This document shows positions 8,911 through 17,309 of a stretch of 49,198 nt of DNA, piece after piece; within the stretch, counting starts at the first letter, position 1, and every line of letters starts with the position of its first letter. A program made the position numbers and the translations under genes. The DNA lies in NCBI RefSeq assembly GCF_026627445.1, contig NZ_JAPNLJ010000049.1, positions 1-49,198 of the forward strand. The letters run 5' to 3'. This stretch comes from Streptomyces sp. H27-H1 (GTDB lineage Bacteria; Actinomycetota; Actinomycetes; Streptomycetales; Streptomycetaceae). The notes beneath the pieces are model-generated. The model did no database searches. It saw only the letters and a list, made by a program, of their open reading frames with translations, and was not told the origin of the DNA.

Positions 8911-9813
8911 CTACAACCAGCCCGCGAACTCCAGCAGCAGCTCGGCGTCCTGCCGTCGACCGGCGGCCAGCGCCCGGTTGCCCGATTCGACCGCCCGGAA
9001 CAGCGTCCAGCCCCGCAGCCGGTCCCGGTCCACTTCCAGTGCGTCGGCCAGCTTGTTCACCCGGCGCCGGGCGCCCGAGGCGCCCGCCGAGGAGGCCATC
9101 TGGTCCTCCAGCCGGTCCCGTACCAGTCGCGCCAGGTCGTACGCCCGCTCGCCGACCATCGGGTCGGGGCCCACCGCCAGCCACGGCGCCCGCTCGCCGG
9201 CGAGGACCTTGCCCTGCCGGAAGTTCCCGTGCAGCAGCAGATCCTCGGCCGGCGCCGCCGTCAGCTCCTCGCGGGCCGCGAGCGCCGCCGAAGCCAGCTC
9301 CGCCAGCTCCGGGGGAGCCTTGCGCAGGACCTCGGCCTGCGCGGCCGTCCGCTCGGTGACCGTCTCCCAGCCGTGCGCCGGCTCCGGGGCCACCCACAGC
9401 CTGCGCAGCGTCCCGCAGGCCTCCAGGAGCGCCTTGGCCTCCGGCAGCGACCGCAGCGAGACCTCGGGGTGCAGCCGCTCCAGCAGCAGCGCCCCGTCCT
9501 CCTCGTGATGGCGCGTGTCGAGGACCCGTACCGCCCCGAACCCGCCCCAGTGCGCCAGTGCGGCCAGTTCCCGGTCGGGCCGGAGCGCCGCCGGGGCCAG
9601 CTTCAGCGCGGCCGGGGTTCCGTCGGCGTACCGGACGAGGACGACCAGGCTGGTGCGGCCGCCGGGGGCCTGCACCCGCTGGGCCTGTACTCCACGCCGG
9701 GCCAGCGCGTCCTCGGCCAACCGGGGGAGCTGCCCCAGCCAGTCCGAGACGTGCGCCGATTCCGGCAGCTCGCCGAGCGCCCGTACGAGCCGCTGCGGCG
9801 GTTCGAAAGCCAT
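8911..9813 (-). CDS. APH(6)/hydroxyurea-kinase-fold protein, probably kinase-dead
   Basis: A 300-residue protein that resembles the aminoglycoside/hydroxyurea phosphotransferase family (PF04655-like) over its full length, including the C-terminal WLAVGP..MVGERAYDLARL stretch. In active members the catalytic loop reads HGDLHxGNVL and the metal-binding segment IDPKP. Here the loop is HGNFRQGKVL (195-204), so the catalytic Asp is Asn197 and the metal-ligand Asn is Lys202. The second segment reads VGPDP, losing that Asp (Gly215). This suggests a non-catalytic binding protein and not a resistance enzyme. It lies between the ferritin-like and SPFH genes in one operon. Confidence 0.75.
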   Translation of the reverse strand: MAFEPPQRLVRALGELPESAHVSDWLGQLPRLAEDALARRGVQAQRVQAPGGRTSLVVLVRYADGTPAALKLAPAALRPDRELAALAHWGGFGAVRVLDTRHHEEDGALLLERLHPEVSLRSLPEAKALLEACGTLRRLWVAPEPAHGWETVTERTAAQAEVLRKAPPELAELASAALAAREELTAAPAEDLLLHGNFRQGKVLAGERAPWLAVGPDPMVGERAYDLARLVRDRLEDQMASSAGASGARRRVNKLADALEVDRDRLRGWTLFRAVESGNRALAAGRRQDAELLLEFAGWL

Positions 9814-9865
9814 GCGTGCGTGGTCCCTTTCAGCCGTACCCGGGCTCGTCGCGCATGATTGCGCG

Positions 9866-10321
9866 CTAGGTCCGCGGTGTGTCCGCGCGTTCCGTGAGCC
9901 CAGGGAAGGCTACGCCGACACCGCGCCAGCGTGCCGCGCGCACGGCCGCGGCGCTCAGCGCGTCAGCCGCCTCACGGCGCAACTGGCCCTCGGCGGCGCG
10001 CACCAGATCGGAGTACGCGCCCGCCACCCGGTCCTCGATCCCTGCGGCCAGCCGCTCGGCGTCGGCGGGCGTGCGCACGGTGAACGGCAGCGTGTAGGCG
10101 GCCTCCGAAGGGCGGGGGGAACCGCCCAGCCCGCGCACGGCGCGGGCGAGCGCGTCGCGGCGCGCGAGGTGCTCGCCGTGCGCCTCGCGGGCCTCCGCGG
10201 AGCGGCCGGCCGAGGCCCGGGCCCCGATCACGCCGTAGCCGTACGCGGCCGCGTGCTCGGCGGCGAGCGCGGCCTGCGCGGCCTCCAGGACCGGGCCGGC
10301 GGAAGAGGGCGAGGGGGTCAC
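9866..10321 (-). CDS. Ferritin-like domain protein (DUF4439-type)
   Basis: A 151-residue, Ala-rich, helical protein. The regularly spaced acidic/His residues (AAEHAAAYGYGVIGA, EAREAHGEHLARRDAL) resemble the four-helix DUF4439 ferritin-like family of actinobacteria. No function is established for that family. The GTG start at 10321 overlaps the stop of the upstream lipoprotein gene (GTGA), so the two are probably translated in a coupled way and may work together at the membrane. Confidence 0.75.
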   Translation of the reverse strand: MTPSPSSAGPVLEAAQAALAAEHAAAYGYGVIGARASAGRSAEAREAHGEHLARRDALARAVRGLGGSPRPSEAAYTLPFTVRTPADAERLAAGIEDRVAGAYSDLVRAAEGQLRREAADALSAAAVRAARWRGVGVAFPGLTERADTPRT

Positions 10322-10878
10322 GAGGCGGCTCCCGGGGGCGAGGTCAGCAGGTACGCGTGCACGTGGCCGCAGGCCGCCACCGAGGCCAGCATCCGGGCCA
10401 GCTCCCCGGGGGCGCCGGCCAGGGAGATCGTCCGGGCCTCGGCCAGGCTCCGCTCGGCGTCCGCGAGGGCGGCCAGCGCTTCGGCGGGCGCGGCGGGCAC
10501 CGGCTCGGCGGCGGGGGCCCCGGCGGTCACCGGGGCGGAGCCGGCCGGAGCCGGCCCGGCGGCCGCGGCGGATGGGGACGCGGACGGGGAGGGCGCGGGG
10601 GACCCCTCGCCGGCGAGGGCGGCGGTGTGCGCCGCGACCGAGGCGCGCAGCGGGGCGAGGCGCTGCGCCAGGGCCGGATGGGCGGCGGTCGTCGCGTCGT
10701 AACGTTCCAGCAGACGCCCGCTCTCACGAACGGCCGTCTCGCGCATCCGCCGTTCGAGTGGAACCTCAGGGTCCGCGACGGGCGGTCCCCCGTCGGAGCA
10801 ACCGCTGAGCAGCGCGGCGCCGGCGATGCCCGCGGCACCGGCGAGCAGGCCTCTTCGCGACGGCAGGGTCGAGGGCAC
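10318..10878 (-). CDS. Tat-type lipoprotein, function unknown
   Basis: A 186-residue protein with an N-terminal SRRGLLAGAAG segment (twin Arg then a short hydrophobic stretch) ending in a lipobox LLSGC, so it is probably exported by Tat and lipid-anchored outside the membrane. The mature part is Ala/Pro-rich, with a central Ser/Pro/Ala linker of about 45 residues and two helical blocks. The GTG at 10878 fits the signal peptide; longer in-frame starts would place unrelated residues in front. First gene of the four-gene - strand operon and divergent from rimP, 153 nt away. Confidence 0.7.
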   Translation of the reverse strand: MPSTLPSRRGLLAGAAGIAGAALLSGCSDGGPPVADPEVPLERRMRETAVRESGRLLERYDATTAAHPALAQRLAPLRASVAAHTAALAGEGSPAPSPSASPSAAAAGPAPAGSAPVTAGAPAAEPVPAAPAEALAALADAERSLAEARTISLAGAPGELARMLASVAACGHVHAYLLTSPPGAAS

Positions 10879-11031
10879 GGAGACGTCCTTGGGGTGATGG
10901 CGGGCAGGTGTGATCACGGTACCCGGGGCCCCGTCCACAGCGCGGACGGCAACACCCTCCGCGACCGGATACCCTTTGACCTGACGCACGACGGAAATCA
11001 CAACAGCACACGCGGCCGAGGAGTCACCCGG

Positions 11032-11529
11032 ATGAGCACCACCCAGAGCGACAGGCTGCGCGCATTGCTGGAGCCGCTCGTCGCCGCCAAGGGCCTGGAC
11101 CTCGAGGAGATCGAGACGTCCAAGGCGGGCAAGCGCCGGATGCTGCGCATCATCGTGGACTCCGACGACGGCGTGGAGCTGGACGCGTGCGCCGAGCTGA
11201 GCCGTGAGGTCTCGGACCTGCTGGACGAGACCGACACGATGGGCGAGGACGAGTACGTCCTCGAAGTGAGCTCGCCGGGCGCGGACCGCCCGCTGACCGA
11301 GCACCGTCACTACATCCGGGCGATCGGCCGGCTCGTCAAGTTCCAGACGTCGGACGGCGGGGAAGTGATCGCCAGGATCCTCGACGTCGACGACGAGGGC
11401 GTGGACCTCGAAGTCCCGGGCGTGAAGGGCCGCAAGGCGACCGCCCGCCGCATCGCGTTCAACGACATCGCCAAGGCGCGTGTCGAGATCGAGTTCAACC
11501 GCAAGGACAAAATGGAAGAGGAGGCGTAA
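11032..11529 (+). CDS. rimP: Ribosome maturation factor RimP
   Basis: RimP assists maturation of the 30S subunit. The product is 165 residues, in the family range, with a conserved N-terminal alpha/beta domain (GLDLEEIETSKAGKRRMLRIIVD, EVSSPGADRPL) and an SH3-like C-terminal domain. The ATG at 11032 follows GAGGAG by about 8 nt. It is the first gene of the cluster and ends 2 nt before nusA. TTGACC at 10976-10981 in the divergent upstream region could be a -35 box, but I see no good -10 match. Confidence 0.95.
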   Translation: MSTTQSDRLRALLEPLVAAKGLDLEEIETSKAGKRRMLRIIVDSDDGVELDACAELSREVSDLLDETDTMGEDEYVLEVSSPGADRPLTEHRHYIRAIGRLVKFQTSDGGEVIARILDVDDEGVDLEVPGVKGRKATARRIAFNDIAKARVEIEFNRKDKMEEEA

Positions 11530-11531
11530 TC

Positions 11532-12590
11532 GTGGACATCGACATGAGTGCCCTACGGGGTCTGGTCCGGGAGAAGGAGATTTCCTTCGACCTGCTCGTC
11601 GAGGCGATCGAGTCGGCCCTCCTCATCGCGTACCACCGCACCGAGGGAAGCTTCCGGCGCGCACGCGTCGTGCTCGACCGCTCCAACGGTCACGTGATCG
11701 TGTGGGCGACCGAGGACCCGAGGGACCTGGAAGAGGGCCAGGAGGCCAAGGAGTTCGACGACACCCCGTCGGACTTCGGCCGCATCGCCGCGACGACCGC
11801 CAAGCAGGTGATCCTCCAGCGTCTGCGCGACGCCGAGGACGACCTGACCTTCGGCGAGTTCCTGGGCCGCGAGGGTGATGTCATCACCGGCGTCGTGCAG
11901 CAGGGCAAGGACCCGAAGAACGCCCTCATCGACATCGGCAAGCTGGAAGCCATCCTGCCGGTGCAGGAGCAGGTGCCCGGCGAGGAGTACACGCACGGAC
12001 TGCGCCTCAAGGCGTACGTCGTGCGGGTGGCGAAGGGTGTCCGCGGTCCGTCCGTGACCCTGTCGCGCACCCACCCGAACCTGGTGAAGAAGCTGTTCGC
12101 GCTGGAGGTCCCGGAGATCGCCGACGGCAGCGTCGAGATCTGCGCGATCGCCCGTGAGGCCGGTCACCGTTCCAAGATCGCCGTACGGTCCACCCGCTCC
12201 GGCCTCAACCCGAAGGGCGCCTGCATCGGCCCGATGGGCAGCCGTGTGCGCAACGTCATGGCCGAGCTGCACGGCGAGAAGATCGACATCGTCGACTGGT
12301 CGGACGACCCGGCGGAGATGGTCGCGAACGCCCTGTCACCCGCCCGGGTGAGCAAGGTCGAGGTCGTGGACTGGGACACCCGCTCCGCGCGGGTGACCGT
12401 CCCCGACTACCAGCTGTCGCTGGCCATCGGCAAGGAGGGCCAGAACGCCCGCCTCGCCGCCCGCCTCACGGGCTGGCGCATCGACATCCGTTCCGACACC
12501 GAGCAGCCCTCGGACGGGGACGACCGTGATCGCGGCGAGCGCCGGGACGACCGGCGGGACGACCGCCGCGACGACCAGCGCGGGGAATAA
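11532..12590 (+). CDS. nusA: Transcription termination/antitermination factor NusA
   Basis: NusA binds RNA polymerase and nascent RNA to modulate pausing, termination and rRNA antitermination. The 352-residue product has an N-terminal polymerase-binding domain (about 1-125), an S1 domain (EGDVITGVVQQGKDPKNALIDIG) and tandem KH domains (GLNPKGACIGPMGSRVRNVM and SLAIGKEGQNARLAARLTGW). It lacks the C-terminal acidic repeats of E. coli NusA. Instead it ends in a charged tail with repeated RRDD units. GTG 11532 and ATG 11544 are both possible starts; the GTG one is conserved in relatives as I recall them. Confidence 0.95.
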   Translation: MDIDMSALRGLVREKEISFDLLVEAIESALLIAYHRTEGSFRRARVVLDRSNGHVIVWATEDPRDLEEGQEAKEFDDTPSDFGRIAATTAKQVILQRLRDAEDDLTFGEFLGREGDVITGVVQQGKDPKNALIDIGKLEAILPVQEQVPGEEYTHGLRLKAYVVRVAKGVRGPSVTLSRTHPNLVKKLFALEVPEIADGSVEICAIAREAGHRSKIAVRSTRSGLNPKGACIGPMGSRVRNVMAELHGEKIDIVDWSDDPAEMVANALSPARVSKVEVVDWDTRSARVTVPDYQLSLAIGKEGQNARLAARLTGWRIDIRSDTEQPSDGDDRDRGERRDDRRDDRRDDQRGE

Positions 12591-12596
12591 AACCGC

Positions 12597-12622
12597 TACC
12601 GCCCGGAGCTGTCCGGGCGGTA
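12597..12622 (+). terminator. Hairpin between nusA and ylxR
   Basis: An 11-bp perfect stem (12597-12607 with 12612-12622, loop GCTG) starts 6 nt after the nusA stop. No T-run follows. Because it is inside the cluster, it is more likely a partial terminator or mRNA-processing hairpin than an operon end. Confidence 0.6.
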
Positions 12623-12779
12623 CACAGGAAGCGGCAGGGACGACAAGAGCCCTGCCGGACGTGCACGGATGTCCGCCACCGAGGTTTCGGAGGCGGGACC
12701 CGGCACCGCAGACCACAACGACATCCGTTCGATTTTTCACCCGAAGGGGTGAGGTCGGTGCGGGGAGGTAGACTTAAGC

Positions 12780-13064
12780 GTGTCTGGCCGGACGCAAGCC
12801 CGCGCATGCCCCGAACGCACCTGTGTGGGGTGTCGGGAGCGAGCGGCCAAGAGCGATCTGCTGCGCATCGTGGCGGTCGGTGACAAATGTGTCTCCGATC
12901 CTCGCGGTACGCTGCCCGGCCGGGGTGCCTACGTGCACCCCGCCGTGGTCTGCCTCGACCAGGCGGTCCGCCGTAGAGCGTTCCCCCGGGCCTTCAGGTC
13001 CGCAGGACCGCTCGACACGGCGGATCTGCGAGCCGCGGCCGATCAGACCGAGGCGACACCGTAA
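12780..13064 (+). CDS. rnpM: YlxR/RnpM family RNA-binding protein
   Basis: A small basic protein of 94 residues with the family signatures TCVGCRERAAKSDLLRIV near the N-terminus and LPGRGAYVHP in the middle. The family (formerly YlxR) sits between nusA and infB in many bacteria, and the B. subtilis member is reported to bind and modulate RNase P. The start is a GTG with GGGAGG about 12 nt upstream, so the spacing is rather long. The 190-nt gap after nusA contains the hairpin at 12597-12622. Confidence 0.88.
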   Translation: MSGRTQARACPERTCVGCRERAAKSDLLRIVAVGDKCVSDPRGTLPGRGAYVHPAVVCLDQAVRRRAFPRAFRSAGPLDTADLRAAADQTEATP

Positions 13065-13131
13065 GCAGTAGTACGGCACGGGTTTCACCGTGCGGTCAGG
13101 TACCTCGCGAGTTGGAAGTAGGTCGAGATTG

Positions 13132-13203
13132 CGATGAGCACCCCTCGATGAGTACGCGATGAGTACGAGCATGAAGTAGACACGGTCCGGCGTAACCCGG
13201 ACC
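13132..13203 (+). promoter_or_regulatory. infB leader: tandem 11-mers and hairpin before the RBS
   Basis: CGATGAGTACG occurs twice in tandem (13146-13156, 13157-13167) with a related copy, CGATGAGCAC, at 13132-13141. A 7-bp hairpin, GGTCCGG (13184-13190) with CCGGACC (13197-13203), ends one nucleotide before the purine-rich RBS (AAAAGGAG). A structure this close to the RBS could affect initiation of infB. Confidence 0.45.
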
Positions 13204-13216
13204 TAAAAGGAGCGAA

Positions 13217-16200
13217 GTGGCTAAGGTCCGGGTATACGAACTCGCTAAGGAGTTCGGAGTTGAGAGCAAGGTCGTCATGGCCAAGCTCCAGGAACTCGGT
13301 GAGTTCGTCCGTTCGGCGTCCTCGACGATCGAGGCGCCGGTCGTACGCAAGTTGACCGATGCTTTGCAGGGCCCCGGCGGCAACGCCGGCAAGCCCGCTG
13401 CGAAGCCGGGTGAGCCCCGCAAGGCCGCCCCCGCCAAGCCCGGGGTTCCCACCCCGGGTGCTGCACGTCCCGCTGCCCCGAAGCCCGGCGCCCCGGCCCC
13501 CAAGCCGGTCGTTGCCGAGGCCCCGGCCGTCAGCGCCCCCGCCCCGGTGACCCCGGCCGCCACCGGCGGCCCCCGTCCCGGCCCCAAGGCTCCGGCCGCC
13601 CCGAAGGCTGCTCCGGCGGCTCCCGTGGCGACCGAGTTCTCCGCGCCTCCGGCGGCTCCGGCCGCCGCGGCCCCGGCGCGGACCGACCGTCCCGCCGGTC
13701 CCGGCGCGACCCCCGGCCCGCGTCCGGCGCAGCAGCAGCGCCCCGCGGCCCAGGGTGGCCAGGCAGGCGCCCGTCCCGGCGCCCCGCGTCCGGCAGGTGC
13801 CGCTCCGGCGCGCGCCGAGCGTCCCGCCGGCCCCGGTGCTCAGGCACCGCGTCCGCAGGGCGCCCGTCCGGCCGGTCCCCGTCCGGGCAACAACCCGTTC
13901 ACCTCTGGTGGCTCCACCGGCATGGCGCGCCCGCAGGCGCCCCGTCCGGCCGGCGCTCCCCGTCCCGGCGCCCCCGGCGCCGACCGCGGCCAGGGTGGCG
14001 CTCCGCGTCCACAGGGCGGCCCCGGCGGCGCTCCGCGTCCGCAGGGTGCCGGTGCCGGTCGTCCGACCCCGGGCGGCATGCCGCGTCCGCAGGGCGGCGC
14101 CCCGCGTCCCGGTGGTGCTCCCGGTGGTAACCGTCCGAACCCGGGCATGATGCCGCAGCGTCCCGCTGCCGGTGGTCCCGGTCCCCGTCCCGGCGGCGGC
14201 CCCGGTGGCCGTGGTCCCGGTGCGGGCGGTGCCCGTCCCGGCGGCGCCGGTGGCGCGGGTCGTCCCGCGGGCGGCGGCTTCGCCGGTCGTCCGGCCGGTC
14301 CGGGCTCGCGTCCCGGCGGCGGTGGCGGCTTCGGCGGTCCCCGTCCCGGTGGTGGCGGCTTCGGCGGCGGTCCGGCTGGTGCCGGTGGCGGCGGTCGTCC
14401 CGGCTTCGCAGGGCGTCCCGGTGGTCCCAATGCCCGTGGTGGCACGCAGGGTGCCTTCGGCCGTCCCGGCGGTCCGGCGCGTCGCGGTCGCAAGTCCAAG
14501 CGTCAGAGGCGCCAGGAGTACGAGGCCATGCAGGCCCCGTCCGTCGGCGGCGTGATGCTGCCCCGCGGCCACGGCGAGACCGTTCGCCTGTCGCGTGGTG
14601 CTTCGCTCACCGACTTCGCGGAGAAGATCAACGCCAACCCGGCGTCGCTCGTCGCCGTGATGATGAACCTCGGCGAGATGGTCACTGCCACGCAGTCCGT
14701 CTCCGACGAGACCCTCGAAATGCTGGCCGGCGAGATGAACTACACGGTTCAGATCGTCAGCCCGGAGGAAGAGGACCGCGAGCTCCTCGAGGGCTTCGAC
14801 ATCGAGTTCGGCGAGGACGAGGGCGGCGAGGAATTCCTCATGCCGCGTCCGCCGGTCGTGACCGTCATGGGTCACGTCGACCACGGTAAGACCCGACTGC
14901 TCGACGCCATCCGCAAGACGAACGTCATTGCGGGCGAGGCCGGTGGCATCACGCAGCAAATCGGTGCGTACCAGGTCGGTACCGAGGTCAACGGTGAAGC
15001 GCGCAAGATCACCTTCATCGACACCCCGGGCCACGAGGCGTTCACCGCCATGCGTGCCCGTGGTGCCAAGTCGACCGACATCGCGATCCTCGTGGTCGCG
15101 GCCAACGACGGCGTGATGCCGCAGACGATCGAGGCGCTCAACCACGCCAAGGCCGCCGGCGTTCCGATCGTCGTCGCGGTCAACAAGATCGACGTCGAGG
15201 GTGCAGACCCGGTCAAGGTGCGCGGTCAGCTCACCGAGTTCGGTCTGGTCGCCGAGGAGTACGGCGGCGACACGATGTTCGTCGACATCTCCGCCAAGCA
15301 GGGTCTGAACATCGACTCCCTGCTCGAGGCCGTCGTCCTCACCGCCGACGCCTCGCTCGACCTGCGTGCCAACCCGGAGCAGGACGCTCAGGGTATTGCG
15401 ATCGAGTCCCACCTCGACCGCGGCCGCGGTGCCGTTGCCACCGTCCTCGTCCAGCGCGGTACCCTCCGCGTCGGCGACACGATGGTCGTGGGCGACGCCT
15501 ACGGCCGAGTGCGCGCCATGCTCGACGGCCAGGGCAACAACGTCGAGGAAGCGGGTCCGTCGACCCCCGTCCTGGTCCTGGGTCTCACCAACGTCCCCGG
15601 CGCCGGCGACAACTTCCTCGTCGTCGACGAGGACCGCACGGCCCGTCAGATCGCCGAGAAGCGTGCTGCGCGAGAGCGCAACGCCAACTTCGCCAAGCGC
15701 GTCCGCCGGGTGTCCCTGGAAGACCTCGACTCGGTCCTCAAGGCCGGTCTCATCCAGGAACTCAACCTCATCATCAAGGGCGACGCGTCCGGTGCGGTCG
15801 AGGCTCTCGAGTCCTCGCTGCTCCAGCTCGACGTCGGCGAAGAGGTCGACATCCGCGTCCTGCACCGCGGTGTGGGTGCGGTCACCGAGTCCGACATCTC
15901 GCTGGCGATGGGCTCCGACGCCATCGTCATCGGTTACAACGTCCGTGCGGCCGGCCGTGCCGCGCAGATGGCGGACCGCGAGGGTGTCGACGTCCGCTAC
16001 TACTCGGTGATCTACCAGGCCATCGAGGAGATCGAGGCGGCCCTGAAGGGTCTCCTCAAGCCGGAGTACGAAGAGGTCGAGCTCGGTACGGCGGAGGTCC
16101 GCGAGATCTTCCGCTCGTCCAAGCTGGGCAACATCGCGGGTGTTCTCATCCGCTCCGGCGAGGTCAAGCGCAACACCAAGGCGCGGCTCCTGCGCGATGG

Positions 16201-16369
16201 CAAGGTCATCGCCGAGAGCCTCACCATCTCCGGTCTGCGCCGCTTCAAGGACGACGTCACCGAGATCCGCGAGGGCTTCGAGGGTGGTATCAACCTCGGT
16301 TCCTTCAACGACATCAAGATCGACGACGTCATCGCGACGTACGAGATGCGCGAGAAGCCCCGCGCGTAA
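13217..16369 (+). CDS. infB: Translation initiation factor IF-2
   Basis: IF-2 is the GTPase that places initiator tRNA on the ribosome. The 1050-residue product is long, typical of Streptomyces. A short N-terminal helical domain (VYELAKEFGVESKVVMAKLQ) is followed by about 380 residues of Pro/Ala/Gly/Arg-rich low-complexity sequence, a basic patch, and then the conserved core. The G domain has G1 GHVDHGKT near 551-558, DTPGHEAF and NKID; the C-terminal domains follow. The GTG start at 13217 has AAAAGGAG upstream. It is followed by a hairpin at 16410-16448. Confidence 0.97.
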   Translation: MAKVRVYELAKEFGVESKVVMAKLQELGEFVRSASSTIEAPVVRKLTDALQGPGGNAGKPAAKPGEPRKAAPAKPGVPTPGAARPAAPKPGAPAPKPVVAEAPAVSAPAPVTPAATGGPRPGPKAPAAPKAAPAAPVATEFSAPPAAPAAAAPARTDRPAGPGATPGPRPAQQQRPAAQGGQAGARPGAPRPAGAAPARAERPAGPGAQAPRPQGARPAGPRPGNNPFTSGGSTGMARPQAPRPAGAPRPGAPGADRGQGGAPRPQGGPGGAPRPQGAGAGRPTPGGMPRPQGGAPRPGGAPGGNRPNPGMMPQRPAAGGPGPRPGGGPGGRGPGAGGARPGGAGGAGRPAGGGFAGRPAGPGSRPGGGGGFGGPRPGGGGFGGGPAGAGGGGRPGFAGRPGGPNARGGTQGAFGRPGGPARRGRKSKRQRRQEYEAMQAPSVGGVMLPRGHGETVRLSRGASLTDFAEKINANPASLVAVMMNLGEMVTATQSVSDETLEMLAGEMNYTVQIVSPEEEDRELLEGFDIEFGEDEGGEEFLMPRPPVVTVMGHVDHGKTRLLDAIRKTNVIAGEAGGITQQIGAYQVGTEVNGEARKITFIDTPGHEAFTAMRARGAKSTDIAILVVAANDGVMPQTIEALNHAKAAGVPIVVAVNKIDVEGADPVKVRGQLTEFGLVAEEYGGDTMFVDISAKQGLNIDSLLEAVVLTADASLDLRANPEQDAQGIAIESHLDRGRGAVATVLVQRGTLRVGDTMVVGDAYGRVRAMLDGQGNNVEEAGPSTPVLVLGLTNVPGAGDNFLVVDEDRTARQIAEKRAARERNANFAKRVRRVSLEDLDSVLKAGLIQELNLIIKGDASGAVEALESSLLQLDVGEEVDIRVLHRGVGAVTESDISLAMGSDAIVIGYNVRAAGRAAQMADREGVDVRYYSVIYQAIEEIEAALKGLLKPEYEEVELGTAEVREIFRSSKLGNIAGVLIRSGEVKRNTKARLLRDGKVIAESLTISGLRRFKDDVTEIREGFEGGINLGSFNDIKIDDVIATYEMREKPRA

Positions 16370-16409
16370 GCGCGAGGCGGTTCGCACCGTGTCGTAGGTA
16401 GCTGTAACA

Positions 16410-16448
16410 CCGGGGCCGGTCGGCGGAATATCCGTCGATCGGCCCCGG
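16410..16448 (+). terminator. Terminator-like hairpin after infB
   Basis: The 13-nt arms 16410-16422 and 16436-16448 pair with one G-U, starting 41 nt after the infB stop. It may separate infB from the ylxP-rbfA-truB genes or only reduce read-through. Confidence 0.65.
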
Positions 16449-16532
16449 CCGTTGCGTGTACGGTTCTGATGACCCTGCCGCGCGACGGCCGGCAGGCCAC
16501 CGAACCCGCACCGGCGGGATATCCGGAACTGC

Positions 16533-16826
16533 ATGTACGTGGGGACTCTGTCCTTCGATCTACTCCTCGGCGACGTTCACTCGCTGAAGGAGAAACGCTC
16601 CGTCCTCCGGCCCATCGTGGCCGAGCTCCAGCGCAAGTTCTCTGTGAGCGCGGCTGAAGTGGGCGACCAGGACCTGCACCGCAGGGCCCTCATCGGGGTC
16701 GCTCTGGTGAGTGGGGACACGGGGTTCCTCTCGGATGTACTGGACCGCTGCGAGCGGCTGGTCGCGGCACGTCCGGAAGTGGAGCTGCTGTCGGTACGAC
16801 GGCGGCTCCACGGTGATGAAGACTGA
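16533..16826 (+). CDS. YlxP-like DUF503 protein
   Basis: A 97-residue protein with the DUF503 signature MYVGTLSFDLLLGDVHSLKEKRSVL and a C-terminal helix-strand segment. The family is found between infB and rbfA in many Gram-positive bacteria; its role is unproven, though a link to ribosome assembly or translation is assumed from context. The ATG at 16533 opens the conserved N-terminus directly. The next gene, rbfA, starts 28 nt downstream. Confidence 0.88.
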   Translation: MYVGTLSFDLLLGDVHSLKEKRSVLRPIVAELQRKFSVSAAEVGDQDLHRRALIGVALVSGDTGFLSDVLDRCERLVAARPEVELLSVRRRLHGDED

Positions 16827-16853
16827 CCGCAAGACGAAGAAGGAGACGGACCA

Positions 16854-17309
16854 GTGGCCGACAATGCGCGGGCGAAGAAGCTGGCGGACCTCATCCGGGA
16901 GGTGGTGGCCGAGAAGCTGCAGCGCGGGGTCAAGGACCCCCGCCTCGGTACGCACGTGACCATCACGGACAGCAGGGTCACCGGCGACCTGCGGGAGGCC
17001 ACGGTCTTCTACACGGTCTACGGGGACGACGAGGCCAGGGCCAATGCGGCAGCGGGCCTGGAGAGCGCGAAGGGCGTACTGCGCTCCGCGGTCGGCCAGG
17101 CGGCGCAGACCAAGTTCACGCCGACCCTGACTTTCGTGGCGGACGCCCTCCCGGAGACCGCCAAGGGCATCGAGGAGCTCCTCGACAAGGCGCGGGCCTC
17201 TGACGCCCAGGTGCGCGAGGTGTCCTCCGGCGCGAAGTACGCCGGCGACGCCGACCCGTACAAGAAGCCCGAAGAGGACGACGAAGACGGGGACGCAGTC
17301 GCCGAATGA
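16854..17309 (+). CDS. rbfA: Ribosome-binding factor A
   Basis: RbfA binds the 30S subunit and helps 16S rRNA maturation. The product has 151 residues: a KH-like domain of about 115 residues (LIREVVAEKLQRGVKDPRLG, VTITDSRVTGDLREATVFYTV) and a long acidic tail (KPEEDDEDGDAVAE). The GTG start at 16854 has AAGGAG 10 nt upstream. Its stop overlaps the truB start by 4 nt. Confidence 0.95.
   Translation: MADNARAKKLADLIREVVAEKLQRGVKDPRLGTHVTITDSRVTGDLREATVFYTVYGDDEARANAAAGLESAKGVLRSAVGQAAQTKFTPTLTFVADALPETAKGIEELLDKARASDAQVREVSSGAKYAGDADPYKKPEEDDEDGDAVAE

Noticed and set aside
8911..9813. Annotation as an aminoglycoside resistance gene
   Set aside because: Catalytic Asp, metal-ligand Asn and the later Asp are all replaced, so phosphotransfer is unlikely.
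13085..16534. Open frame of 1149 codons on the - strand opposite infB
   Set aside because: It mirrors the infB coding strand, has His/Arg/Gly/Thr-rich composition typical of antisense frames in GC-rich DNA, and shows no family motif.
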